DNA of 64,000 bases, from contig CP092863.1 in NCBI GenBank assembly GCA_030710605.1, forward strand, positions 106,564,099 to 106,628,098, written 5' to 3'. The position numbers were made by a program, and so were the translations under genes. Each line of letters begins with the position of its first letter. Positions within the stretch are counted from its first letter, which is position 1. The notes under the pieces were generated by a model. It saw only the letters and a list, made by a program, of their open reading frames with translations, had not been told where the DNA came from and ran no database searches. This document shows positions 19,770 through 29,817 of the stretch, one piece after another. Source of the stretch: Cordylochernes scorpioides (Eukaryota; Arthropoda; Arachnida; Pseudoscorpiones; Chernetidae).

Positions 19770-19962
19770 CCATTGTAACGTATAAATTGCCACGTAGAAA
19801 ATTAGGGAAGACCAACTTCAGGATGACACAGCAATTTATTTCAGGCAAGAACAAACTATGAATGATAAACAAAAGATAAGCAAAAGAGGGAAGTATACAG
19901 AGTATAGCAAAATAAAAAAATAATACTCTGCTAATAAAATAATAAATGCTTTGTTACAAGAT
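19770..19962. repeat. Interspersed repeat, copy of 8765-8950
   Basis: TGTAACGTATAAATTGCCACG to AATGCTTTGTTACA. The TGTAAC/GTTACA ends and an AATAAA near the end would suit an LTR; no flanking 4-6 bp duplication was found. Confidence 0.5.
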
Positions 19963-19969
19963 TCTCCTG

Positions 19970-20482
19970 TCGAAGAAGTGGTTTCGTACCCAAGATCTAT
20001 AGATTTGTGAATTAAAGGCTAATATTTTCACCTTGAAATTTCAAGAAAATATATCGTGAGATTACAACTATTAATGATTTCATAAGACCTTCGAACATGC
20101 TGGAAATCAAAGTCACTTGTCTTTCACAGACAGGTTCCATAGACTTTGACAGACATCAAACTCTTCCATAGATACCAAGATCTATAGATTTGTGAATTAA
20201 AGGCTGATATTTTCACCTTGAAATTTCAAGAAAATATATCGTGAGATTACAACTATTAATGATTTCCTAAGACCTTCGAACATGCTGGAAATCAAAGTCA
20301 CTTGTCTTTCACAGACAGGTTCCATAGACTTTGACAGACATCAAACTCTTCCATAGATACCAAGATCTATAGATTTGTGAATTAAAGGCTGATATTTTCA
20401 CCTTGAAATTTCAAGAAAATATATCGAGAGATTACACCTATTAATGATTTCATATGGCCTTCGAACATGCTGGAAATCAAAG
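19970..20482 (+). repeat. 185-bp tandem repeat, about 2.7 units
   Basis: CCAAGATCTATAGATTTGTG at about 19988, 20173 and 20358, spacing 185 bp. Each full unit includes GTCTTTCACAGACAGGTTCC and AAACTCTTCCATAGAT, which also form the core of the 90-bp minisatellite at 24620-25600. The beginning follows a CTGTCGAAG..TTTCG pLTR-like motif at 19966. Confidence 0.8.
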
Positions 20483-20861
20483 TGTTGCAACCGGGATCTT
20501 GGCTGCGGATCTTGCAGATGCTAGGGTAACTCTGTGTATACCTGTATCTCCACAGATGACATGGTTTGTCTGTCAGGTAAGGAATGGAAGTCGATGTTTA
20601 TTCCAACATCTAGTAAGTTTTTCCTGAGGTTTGAAATCGAAAAGAGTTTATCAATCATCAAATTTCCTGATGACTCTTCGTCTTAGGGGAAGCCCACCGG
20701 ACTGTATATATTGCCACGTGAAAAATTAATAAATACTTTGTTACATAGCTTCTTCCCTATAGGAGCTGTTGACCCACAGCTAGCAATTATTGTAGATACT
20801 GACATGGATCTGACGTGATTCTGCCAAGGATTCCATCGAAGTCTTGGAACGTTGTCCCTAG

Positions 20862-21175
20862 CTCTGAGGGGGTCGGTGGAAGGATGGTCTAAACCGTTGG
20901 TTTTCGACCGCTACTATCCGGGTTCGATTCCCATATTGGGCACTTTTTTTTCTGATAAAAAAAAAAAATTCTCAAATAGCCCCCGATTCTTACAAAGTCC
21001 AACCCCACCAGCGAGTGCAAGTAACCATACTAGCACATTTGTAAGTGAAAAGTCGAACTGCTTTTCACATGTGTAAATATGTGGTGCACTTACTGTAAAA
21101 GCAGTCACCTACTTCTACCCACCATGATTATCATGGCCTGTACCACGTGTACTAAGGATAAGCCCCAAAAAAAGG
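20862..21175 (+). mobile_element. SINE-A, full length
   Basis: Head: GGTCGGTGGAAGGATGG, GTTGGTTTTCGACCGC, box B GGGTTCGATTCCC, then TTGGGCACTTTTTTT. After an A/T tract come CAAAGTCCAACCCCACC, GTCGAACTGCTTTTCAC, CACCATGATTATCATGGCC and the tail GTGTACTAAGGATAAGC. About 315 bp. Short frames inside are not genes. Confidence 0.75.
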
Positions 21176-21199
21176 AAGCTTTGAAAGGACAGGAACGCC

Positions 21200-21290
21200 A
21201 GAAAGCTTCTGTAGAAGGGCGCTTGTACCCGCGAAAGAGTTAAAGATTTTGAAAAGAAATTTTTACCTGGAAGTCTTATATTTTTACCTT
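21200..21290 (+). repeat. pLTR-like arm, plus
   Basis: CTGTAGAAGGGCGC, loop, CCCGCGAAAGAG, then GAAAAGAAATTTTTACCTGG. Confidence 0.45.
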
Positions 21291-21581
21291 AATCATCTTT
21301 TTTATATAAACTAGGAAGCTTACACCTTGACCTCTTTTTATCTTTTTTGTCTCTTCTACTTCCTCAGAATTGCTTCCCTCTCCTATTCCTTTTTTGTCGA
21401 GTTCTTTTATTGCATTCTTCTCATTTTGGGGCTTTGTGGCTTTTCAAATTTTTTATTCTTTTACTGTAGTTACTTCCGTAATGTGTAGGCTTTTAATGAA
21501 GCTTTTTTACATCATTTTTTAATGAAATATATTTAGGAAAGAGGGAACACCACACATACTAAAAAAAAAAAAAAAAATGTA

Positions 21582-21920
21582 ATAAGTCGGTAGACGAGTA
21601 GGTACTACCCTATATTCCCGACAGTCATGAACTGGGATTGAATCCCACGTTAACATTTTATTTAATATGTGAATAACCTTCACATATTATTCATTGAAAA
21701 TAAAAAAGGCATATCCTGACCAGGAGCACATGTGCTTTACAGAAGGCAGAACGCCATCTAGTGGAACAGAAATCAACTAAACATTGATTTAGCCTGTTCC
21801 CTGATATTTGGCCAACCAAATTGTTTTTTTTTTTCCCATATTATTCATTGTTGCAAATATCATAAACTAAGTTGTTCTCTTTTTGAGCGGTACCTAATAA
21901 AGTGATTTTGGAACAAGAAC
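21582..21920 (+). mobile_element. SINE-C interrupted by SINE-P
   Basis: GTCGGTAGACGAGTAGGTAC..CCCACGTTAACATTTT at the left and TGAGCGGTACCTAATAAAG at the right are one SINE-C. Its body is split at 21697. Confidence 0.75.
21697..21836 (-). mobile_element. SINE-P, complete insertion with target duplication
   Basis: 140 bp bounded by CATATTATTCATTG at 21683-21696 and 21837-21850. Contains GCATATCCTGACCAGGAGC, AGAACGCCATCTAGTGGAAC, the AAATCAA/TTGATTT hairpin, CCCTGATATTTGGCC and a T run. A 14-bp duplication is the mark of LINE-type target-primed integration. Confidence 0.75.
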
Positions 21921-22054
21921 AAGAAAAAAAAGTGCAAGATTGGACATTATAAATTAAGGTGAATCTATCCATTGCCAACTTGTTTGACGCAGGTCTTAAA
22001 TTTCCCCAGTGACGTCCTACTTCTCTATTTAATATAATAAATATTTACAAGGCT

Positions 22055-22378
22055 GGGCAAGAGAAGAAACATTGAGAAAAGAGAGCCGTATGTAAATAGA
22101 TATGTAAATGAACGATCACATGTATATAACTCATATTTTCTAAACAAATATACACCTGGGTGAATCCTGTGTAGGGCATAGGTCCCCAATAAAAGGCGTG
22201 TTGTTGTTGTTGTATTAGAGCTCTAGAAGAAACATTGAGAAAAGAGAGCCATATGTAAATAGATATGTAAATGAACAATCACATGTAAATAACTAACTCA
22301 TCTTTTCTAAACAATTATACACCTGGGTGAATCCTGTGTAGGGCATTGGTTCCCAATAAAAGGCTTGTTGTTAATAAA
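22055..22378 (+). repeat. Tandem dimer of a LINE 3' end with TTG tail
   Basis: TAGAAGAAACATTGAGAAAAG..CACCTGGGTGAATCCTGTG..CCAATAAAAGGC plus GTTGTTGTTG, then the same sequence again from 22225. The AATAAA followed by a simple-repeat tail identifies a LINE 3' UTR. Confidence 0.65.
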
Positions 22379-22384
22379 ATTAAT

Positions 22385-22482
22385 AAAGCATCCAGGGCTA
22401 AGTTTCTTGTATATTTTTTATTTCTCTAGCTTTCAGGATAACATGCCCTTCAACTAAGAGTATAACTTTTAGCTAACTATAC
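22385..22482 (-). repeat. pLTR-like arm, minus
   Basis: Minus strand: TTGAAGGGCATG, loop, CTGAAAGCTAGAG and CAAGAAACTTAGCCCTGG. Same subtype as 3640 and 24545. Confidence 0.45.
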
Positions 22483-22508
22483 ACGCCTAAAATTAAATAT
22501 TATATATA

Positions 22509-22685
22509 CAGTTAAACATGTCTATAGCGCCCTCTCTAAATAGCGCCTTCCTCTCTATAGCACCCGATTTTGAACATAAAAATCTAAACATTTTACACTA
22601 AAAGTGACCTGTCTATAGCACTCCCTTTCTATAGCATCCTATTTTGGTGAGTCCCAAGAGGGGACGTTATAGACAGGTTTAACTG
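22509..22685. mobile_element. pogo-type MITE PG2, complete
   Basis: TA-CAGTTAAACATGTCTATAG at the left and CTATAGACAGGTTTAACTG-TA at the right, 177 bp. The ends are inverted repeats with TA target duplication. Internal CTGTCTATAGC occurs again near 22607. Confidence 0.7.
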
Positions 22686-22689
22686 TATA

Positions 22690-22778
22690 TGTGCCTCTGT
22701 CTCCTTCAAAATAACAGACGACGGCAACATTAAAGATTTTCAACTTCCTTAAGTTTTGTCAATGAGTGTAAAATCTCT
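22690..22778 (+). repeat. CM MITE end fragment
   Basis: GCCTCTGTCTCCTTC, GACGACGGCAACATT and AACTTCCTTAAGTTTTGTC..GAGTGTA; only the far half of the element. Confidence 0.55.
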
Positions 22779-23208
22779 TGCCTTCAATTTTGAAACAGAC
22801 ACAAAACAGTCACAAGTCGCTCGTTTGATACCGATGGATATCTACCATTCAAATATTTAGAATGATTATCCAAAATAGAGTATAACAACAAAGAAGAGTT
22901 AGGAAAGTCTAACTATGAACATCATCAAAGCAAAAAGACAAGTTCAACGATAGAAAACGAAAAGAGGATAAGACCCAGACTATCATGGAAAGAAAATGGC
23001 TAAAAAAAAACAATGGTTGCCTGTAAAGTCGGTTTTACGGGCGAAGATTTTACGTGACAACGGTAGAATATTTATTGATATGAATATAATTAAATTGCAC
23101 AATAGGAACAAGGAATTGAATGAAAATAAGAATTGCACAAATTTTAACTATAGAAATATATTTTGTTTACTAAAACATTGTACATGTAAACTTAAACTTA
23201 ACTAATAC

Positions 23209-23312
23209 TAATAATAGGGTACTGCAGACGTTGACGGCACGATATCCTCCGTCTCCATTGAAGTACTGGAAGTTGAAGGCACCGTTTCCATTGTTTTGAG
23301 AGTGGTGATTCC
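23209..23312 (-). CDS. Exon-like fragment, two alternative frames
   Basis: Minus strand: after CAAATGTTCAACAG (possible splice acceptor) one frame reads ETVPSTSSTSMETEDIVPST then SAVPYY and a stop; another reads NNGNGAFNFQYFNGDGGYRA. Neither is a known domain to me. It lies downstream, on the same strand, of the LTR-like segment at 23809-24072, so it may be a retroelement remnant. Confidence 0.2.
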
Positions 23313-23339
23313 TGTTGAACATTTGAAATTGAATGGATG

Positions 23340-23660
23340 AATTTTTAATTTTAAAGAATCAATTTGAAAATCAAAACACTTATTCAGATCGAAGGTTCAA
23401 ATTTTTGCTAAATAAATTTGAAATTAAATAAAATTTGTAATTGTAAATGATGAAGTTGAAAATTAAAACATTTACTTATATTAGATGTTAAAATTCTTGC
23501 TCAACACAGTTTAAATAAAGTTTTCTTATATCTGCCACTTTTTTTTAATATTTGTAATTTTAAATAATCAATTCGGAAATCAAAACATTTATTCAGATCG
23601 AAGGTTCAAATTTTTGCTAAATAAATTTGAAACTATTTAAAATTTGTAAAATAATAATTA
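23340..23660. repeat. AT-rich direct repeat
   Basis: TTCAGATCGAAGGTTCAAAT..GCTAAATAAATTTGAAA occurs at about 23383 and 23603. The stretch between is AT-rich and frameless. Confidence 0.6.
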
Positions 23661-23808
23661 ATTAATTAATTAATTTTAAACTAATAATTTACTTAACACT
23701 ATCAACATTTATCAATAGTATGACATAACCTATAAACTCAGTTTCTCAACTTTTGTGTCAATCTAACAATTAATCAATCAATCATAGTTTACGATAATGA
23801 AATATCAG

Positions 23809-24072
23809 TGTACAATTATTTACCTTTATTGTTGTAGTTGTTGTAAATGACGAATCTAAGCACTCCACATTTTCACTACAGACACAGCTGACGATACTTT
23901 AACCACACGTGTGAACTTGTATTATGACGCTTTCTTGTTTTTCCAACGCCAAGAACGTTCGAGAAAGACAAAGACAGAGACAAGCATGCGCCGATTCAAT
24001 GCGCCTAATTCTCTAGCGCTGCGCGCGCAGCACTCTCGTTCGGTGACTCATCGTAACGTTACCGGGCGTTAC
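23809..24072 (-). mobile_element. Possible LTR (Gypsy-like) fragment
   Basis: Minus strand starts TGTAACGCCCGGTAACG, passes a TGAGTCA site and a GC-rich block, and has CAATAAAGG before a TGTACA end. TG...CA ends, CpG-rich U3 and AATAAA suit an LTR. No primer-binding site or target duplication was identified. Confidence 0.35.
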
Positions 24073-24074
24073 AC

Positions 24075-24404
24075 TTTTTCATAAGTGACTCCCAGCCGCA
24101 ACCTAATTTAAGACGTTGTCACGTCAAAAACCTGAAGGAGGAGATGATGGGCCCATAAAATAAAAGACATGGCCGTTGAGGGGCCATGAGCTACCTTTTT
24201 GGTCGTAAAATATGGTCACGTACGTCACTCCAGGCTCCCCCACTCTCCTATCCCCTGGGTATCCTCAGACATCAGCCTTTATAGGCGTCTTCATTGTTAT
24301 ATAGCACCGTCTTGTTGGACAACGTCCTTTTCTTAGCAATCTCTAACCCTTTCTCTACATTTAAGACATACCTGTAATTCGTTTTGTACACTTTAAATAT
24401 GAAA
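24075..24404. other. No gene seen
   Basis: GC-moderate unique sequence with no frame over 60 codons and no recognised repeat. Confidence 0.4.
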
Positions 24405-24544
24405 ATTCGAAACTATATTTAGATGCGTAAGATTCTTTTTCAAATTATACAATTTCTACTGCCCATACCGCAATGGAAAAATTAATATAAGTATAATAAA
24501 CGTTCATTTCCTTGACTTATAATTTATTAAAATAAACAAGCAAT

Positions 24545-24622
24545 TCAGGGTTAAGTTTCTTGTACCATTTTTATGTCTTTAGATTTCGAGCTGAACATGC
24601 CCTTTAACAGGGGCACCTAGAA
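24545..24622 (-). repeat. pLTR-like arm, minus
   Basis: Minus strand: CTGTTAAAGGGC, loop, GAAATCTAAAGAC and CAAGAAACTTAACCCTG. Confidence 0.45.
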
Positions 24623-24624
24623 GT

Positions 24625-25605
24625 ATAACTCCCCTCCACTCGTCTTTCACAGACAGGTGCCATGGACTTCACTAACATCGGAACTTCTTGTGAACCCTTA
24701 ACATCAAACTCTTCTATAGAGGTCAAACAATCGTCTTTCACAGACAGGTGCCATGGACTTCCACAGACATCAGACTCTTGTGAACTCCTGACAGTAAACT
24801 CTTCCATAGATGTCAAACACTCGTCTTTCACAGACAGGTGCCATGGACTTCCACAGACATCAGGAACTCTTGTGAACCCCTAACATCAAACTCTTCTATA
24901 TAGGTCAAACAATCGTCTTTCACAGACAGCTGCCATGGATTTCCACAGACATCAGGAACTCTTGTGAACTCCTTGACATTGGACTCTTCTATAGAGGTCA
25001 AACAATCGTCTTTCACAGACAGGTGCCATGGACTTCCACAGACATCAGACTCTTGTGAACTCCTGACAGTAAACTCTTCCATAGATGTCAAACACTCGTC
25101 TTTCACAGACAGGTACCATGGACTTCCACAGACATCAGACTCTTGTGAACTCCTGACAGTAAACTCTTCCATAGATGCCAAACACTCGTCTTTTACAGAC
25201 AGGTGCCATGGACTTCCACAGACATCAGGAACTCTTGTGAACTCCTGACAGTAAACTATTCCATAGATGCCAAACACTCGTCTTTCACAGACAGGTGCCA
25301 TGGACTTCCAGAGACATCGGACTCTTGTGAACTCCTGACCTCGGACTCTTCCATAGATGTCAAACCCTCGTCTTTCAAACAGGTGCCATGGACTTCTACA
25401 GACATCGGACTCTTGTGAACCCCTGACATTGAACTCTTCCATAGATGTCAAACAATCGTCTTTCACAGACAGATGCCATGGACTTCCACAGACATCGGAC
25501 TCTTGTGAACTCCTGACATCGGACTCTTCCATATATACCAAACACTTGTCTTTCACAGACAGGTACCATGGATTTCCACAGACATCGGACTCTTCCATAA
25601 ACATC
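24625..25605. repeat. 90-bp minisatellite, about 11 units
   Basis: Units contain CGTCTTTCACAGACAGGTGC, CATGGACTTCCACAGACATC, CTCTTGTGAACTCCTGAC and AACTCTTCCATAGATGTC. Because 90 is divisible by three and the unit lacks stops in one frame on each strand, long frames run on both strands (292 codons on minus, 24828-25706, with ESDVCGSPWHLSVKDDCL repeats). Two- and three-base indels switch frame between units. More likely a satellite than a gene. Confidence 0.8.
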
Positions 25606-25959
25606 CGTGATAAAGAAAGATCCCAATTAGCGGAGGACCAGAGAAGGAAGGAAGGAAATACATTCCAGGTAGGTCCGCCAAAAGAAGAGGGTCCGTGAGT
25701 CCACATTAATTACGCAGGAGGGTCCTTCTTATCAGAAACGATGAAGACTTCCTCTCATTATAGCCCTCCACTAAGAGAAGGGGATATCCTGGACTCCATT
25801 CATTCTGCGTAGTACTGTTTGTTGTGGAACTGGGGGGTACGGACTGTTTATTTAATATCTTTAATAGATACTGGGCGTTTGCATTCAAATATATTACAAG
25901 ATTATCACATTTATGACTTAAGTTTGTTATTAGAAAATGGTACAAAAAGTGAAATCGTA

Positions 25960-26677
25960 CTAGGAGATCAGGTTCTAAGGAAAGAGAATGCTTTTACTGT
26001 AAGTGTACCACATGTCTACATATGTAGAAAGCATGTTCGACTGTTGCATTGACAAGTATTCAAGAGTCCCATTTAGTGTGACTTGCCTCTCAATGGTGAG
26101 TTTAGCTTTTTGGCAAGAATCAGGAGTTATTGAGAGAAGCTCTTTTTTTTTTTTTTTTTCGGAAGAAAAAATACCCAATGTGGCATTCGATCTCGAATCG
26201 TGCCTGTCAAAAATCAACGGTTTAGATCATTAAAGTGCAAACATGTCTACACATGTAGCAAGCATGTTCGTCTTTTCACTTACAAGTGTATGTCAGAACC
26301 ACGTTTATAGTTACTTGCCTTCATTATTTAGGTCGGTCTTTTGGCAAGAATCAGGGTTTATTGAGAGAAGCAATTTTTCACATTTCAGAAGAAAAGAAAA
26401 AAGTACCCAATGCGGGATTCGATCCTGGATAGTGTCTGTCGGAAATCAACGGTGTAGATCACTCAAGTACAAACATGTCTACACATATAGAAAGCATATT
26501 TGGCTTTTGCACTTACAAGTGTGCTACAGCCCTGTTTATATTTACTGGCGAGGTCGTCCTTTTTCTAGAATCGGGGTTTATTGAGAGAAACAATTTTTCA
26601 CATTTCAGAAGGAAAAAAAAGTACCCAATGCGGGATTCGATCTTGGATTGTGTCTGTCGGAAATCAACGGTGTAGAC
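25960..26677 (-). mobile_element. Array of three SINE-A-related minus copies
   Basis: Three units of about 240 bp each start with CTACACATGTAG..AAGCATGTTCG and end with CCCAATGCGGGATTCGATC. The heads carry a decayed box B and GGTTTAGATCA. Spacing is regular, so tandem amplification is likely. Confidence 0.65.
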
Positions 26678-26883
26678 ACTGGGTCGGCAAACATTTGAGT
26701 AGGAAGAGTCAAAAATTACAATCTACAAAATTTCAACGTTTTCAAAGAGCCACAAAATTCTTTCTTGTCAACAATAAATAGTACTCACATAAATAATATT
26801 TACGTATGGAACTATATAAAGAGCCGCAGCGTCACATCCAAAGAGCCGCATGTGGCTCTCGAGCCGCAGTTTGCCGACCTCTA
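26678..26883. mobile_element. Non-autonomous hAT element with 8-bp target duplication
   Basis: Ends TGGGTCGGCAAAC and GTTTGCCGACCTCTA are inverted repeats; GAGCCGCATGTGGCTCTCG near the right end is the usual subterminal block of hAT MITEs. GTGTAGAC flanks both sides (26670-26677, 26884-26891). Inserted in the head of a SINE-A copy, which resumes with CAATCTTCCACC. Confidence 0.85.
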
Positions 26884-26937
26884 GTGTAGACCAATCTTCC
26901 ACCAAAAGTTTTCCATATCATCCAAAAACGTCATTCG

Positions 26938-27189
26938 ATGAAACCACCACCAGAACTAAGACTTAGAACAAAACACTATAAAGGAATGACAATACATCCA
27001 GATGGCACAATAACCTATGGGACATGCAACAACTGTCCTGGTGTGGAACTAACACCTACTCACATATTCTCATGCCCAGAAATGGCCGCAGCCTTGCAGA
27101 AAATTGACATAGACCCAGAGCAGCAGCTTTACACACCCAAGATAGTGGACATTGCGACTGCTGTGATAGAGATGTATGGAGACATCTGA
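26938..27189 (+). pseudogene. LINE L4s ORF2 C-terminus
   Basis: Encodes LRLRTKHYKGMTIHPDG, CNNCPGVELTPTHIFSCPEM and YTPKIVDIATAVIEMYGDI, stop. The CxxC..H..C array and the RT-H spacing are the usual end of Jockey-type LINE ORF2, and the wording resembles arachnid LINE copies from memory. The upstream part is missing. Confidence 0.7.
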
Positions 27190-27850
27190 GGCTCTTCATT
27201 GGACACGACAACAACAACAATACAGTATACACACCCAAGATAGAGAACATTGCTGTGATAGAGATGTATGGAGACATCTGAGGCTCTTCATTGGACACGA
27301 CAACAACAACAATACAGTATACACACCCAAGATAGAGAACATTGCTGTGATAGAGATGCATGGAGACATCTGAGGCTCTTCATTGGACACGACAACAACA
27401 ACAATACAGTATACACACCCAAGATAGAGAACATTGCTGTGATAGAGATGCATGGAGACATCTGAGGCTCTTCATTGAACACGACAACAACAATACAGTA
27501 TACACACCCAAGATAGAGAACATTGCTGTGATAGAGATGTACGGAGACATCTGAGGCTCTTCATTGGACACGACAACAATACAGTATACACACCCAAGAT
27601 AGAGAACATTGCTGTGATAGAGATGTACGGAGACATCTGAGGTTCTTCATTGGACACAACAACAACAATACAGAATACACACCCAAGATAGAGAACATTG
27701 CTGTGATAGAGATGTACGGAGACATCTGAGGCTCGTCATTGGACACAACAACAACAACAATACAGTATACACACCCAAGATAGAGAACATTGCTGTGATA
27801 GAGATGTATGGAGACATCTGAGGCTCTTCATTGGACACGACAACAACCAA
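27190..27850 (+). repeat. Tandem LINE L4s 3' tails, eight or nine units
   Basis: Each 86-92-bp unit is the last codons of the LINE (CACCCAAGATAGAGAACATTG, GAGATGTATGGAGACATC), its stop TGA, GGCTCTTCATTGGACACG and an ACAACAACAA tail. The number of CAA triplets varies between units. Confidence 0.85.
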
Positions 27851-27854
27851 CAGT

Positions 27855-28184
27855 ACTGACATACAGTAATCGAGGTCGCCCACTTCTGAATCTACCAGAT
27901 CATTCAGCGAGGTCAAATGTTCACTCAATGGAGGGGAACCAGCTAATGATCCAAGTCAGAAGAATGGCCCGCTAATTGTCCATTTAAAATGGTTTAAGAG
28001 ATTAACCGCAGAGAGTGAGTGTGTCATTAAAACGGTTAAACTATTTTTTAATGGAAAAATATGAACTGTTGCGATTACAGCATTTAGAAATACGAGTTCG
28101 AAACCCAATGTGACGATGTTTTTTTAGCATCATGATACACGCTCTTGCAAACGCTCTCATTGTGACACATACATTATTTTGGAG
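27855..28184. other. No gene seen
   Basis: A GAGTTCGAAACCC box-B-like string near 28088 hints at an old tRNA-SINE. Nothing else. Confidence 0.35.
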
Positions 28185-28372
28185 ATGACAATTGACAATT
28201 AAAACAAATTTATTGACAACTCAGTCAATATTTACAAAATGAGGAAGAGATCACAAAAATAATTAGAGAAAATAAAAAGATAGCGAAAAGCGTGTTCGAA
28301 CCAGGGACATCAGGTTCTAAAGTCTAAAGCTTTCACAGCTAGGCTATTTTGCCTTATTATATAATAATTTAA
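28185..28372 (-). mobile_element. tRNA-Lys-like SINE-D, minus copy
   Basis: GACAATTGACAATTAAAAC..AGATAGCGAAAAGCGTG, CGAACCAGG and CTAGGCTATTTTGCC mirror 10878-11045. Confidence 0.7.
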
Positions 28373-28385
28373 ACAAATAAATCAA

Positions 28386-28415
28386 ACTTCTACTGTCCTT
28401 ACTGCGATGAAAACA
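28386..28415. repeat. MITE TC terminus fragment
   Basis: AACTTCTACTGTCCTTACTG plus CGATGAAAAC. Confidence 0.5.
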
Positions 28416-28514
28416 TTCTTTTTTGGTGTTTTCATTTGTATTATATAGATGGTGTGTTATTGATATGTATTAAACTTATTATGAAACAAATATTATAAAC
28501 GTGCTTGTGCATTC

Positions 28515-28640
28515 TAAAGAATTTTTTTTTTTCTTAAGAAAAAAAAAAAAGTTGGACAGTGGGGATTCGAACCCGGGACGTTACTATCCAAAAACGACAG
28601 TTTATACCACTCGGCCACCACTCTCCCAGTAGTAGAATGG
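28515..28640 (-). mobile_element. tRNA-Ser/Leu-like SINE-E head
   Basis: Minus strand: GTGGTGGCCGAGTGGTATA (D region of a class II tRNA) and CCCGGGTTCGAATCCCC (T arm), followed by T and A runs. The middle does not give a good anticodon arm, so a SINE head or tRNA pseudogene. Confidence 0.55.
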
Positions 28641-29061
28641 ACGAAGCGAATCAGACGATGGAGGAAGTCACAACTGCGGAGAAGGAAATGAAGACGACGC
28701 CGCACGTACATCAACCAAACGATACCTACTGTACATCTAAATTCTCCACTCTCTATTAGCCTACGACGCCATATTGTAACTACCATATTGTCCTTTATAT
28801 TGTTGCATAAATTTTAATGCGCCCTACATTTATTTAAAATATTCTATGATATTTAATATTTATTTAAAACAGGTTATTTAGATTATCATCATTCCTTTTG
28901 TAATATTGTTATTGTACATATATCTTGATTGGTTATTGGAGCGAGAGAGGACCTAGACAAAGACTGCGGATCACGACCTACGAGGAAGACAACGAATAAA
29001 TAAACACAATAATTTTAAAATGTAATTTACGTTTATTTAATTTTCTTTATTTGCTTTGAAT

Positions 29062-29256
29062 ATGGAAACCCGCTCGGGAAACGTGTATAACACCAAGAAG
29101 AAAGAAACTAAGGTCGACGACCCTGCAACTTGGTGCAACAATATCCACTATATATTCTGTATTTCCACACAGTCTCAACTCTTTAGGACTACTCATCGGG
29201 AAGTCAAAGATTATTCTCAATTATTAGCGTTCACAAATAACGAATTAGTAATTTGA
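29062..29256 (+). CDS. Short ORF beginning METRSG, gag-like start?
   Basis: METRSGNVYNTKKKETKVDD then a Cys and a loosely composed tail, stop at 29256. METRSG-type starts are frequent in LTR-retrotransposon gag proteins, and the upstream 120 bp with an AATAAATAAA run could be a leader. It could equally be chance. Confidence 0.25.
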   Translation: METRSGNVYNTKKKETKVDDPATWCNNIHYIFCISTQSQLFRTTHREVKDYSQLLAFTNNELVI

Positions 29257-29356
29257 AATACTCACAACATGGCAAATGCACCCAAAAAAAAAAAAGATTT
29301 TCTACTTTTTAATAGATTTGTTTGTTGTTGTTTCAGAAAGTCCCGATTATTATCTA

Positions 29357-29800
29357 CTAGCCGAATGACCCGGGCAACGCCCGTGTTTTAACCGATTGAA
29401 TGTTTTAATTCAAATACTATTTGTTACAATTATAAATTGGCGCCTTATATAAATGCATATATTAGTTAATAACTATAGCCTATGTGCTTTATCTGTCTAT
29501 GTACTGTTGGCTTCCGTAGGCGTCTCTTACTGGGAAAAAAAAAAGAGAGGATTCCATTTAGTTATTAACTAATATATGCATTTATTTAAGGTGCGACCCG
29601 CTCCAACACAATAGTTACAAAACCAAAAAGCGAGTGGGGGGGGGGCATGATGGGGGGGGGGGGGGGGGGGGGACAAAGGTGGCGTGATCGTAGCCAACCA
29701 ATAGGAGAGCGCCATTCCAAAAAAAAAAAAAAAAAGCAAACGGTGACAGAGATGAAAACTGAAGAATTGAGAACGCATGACGCTCGTAACTGTATTATCT
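29357..29800 (-). mobile_element. Non-autonomous Helitron H1, copy 2
   Basis: Same structure as 1077-1499: CTAG at 29357 (minus 3' end), CCCGGGC/GCCCG hairpin, G homopolymers near 29636-29672 and an A run. The 5' end is blurred by a small change near 29790. Confidence 0.75.
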
Positions 29801-29817
29801 ATTATTAGGTATTCCTG

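Noticed and set aside
20852-21108. ORFs over SINE-A copies (also 7836-8103, 54576-54836)
   Set aside because: The same peptides (for example GFDSRIGHFF) appear wherever the SINE head occurs; they are SINE frames.
22996-23205. Lysine-rich 69-aa ORF
   Set aside because: Asn/Lys-rich composition as expected from AT-rich sequence; no motif and no supporting signals.
24828-25706. A 292-aa secreted or silk-like repetitive protein on the minus strand
   Set aside because: The 90-bp unit is open on both strands, units change frame by small indels, and the same core occurs in a non-coding 185-bp repeat.
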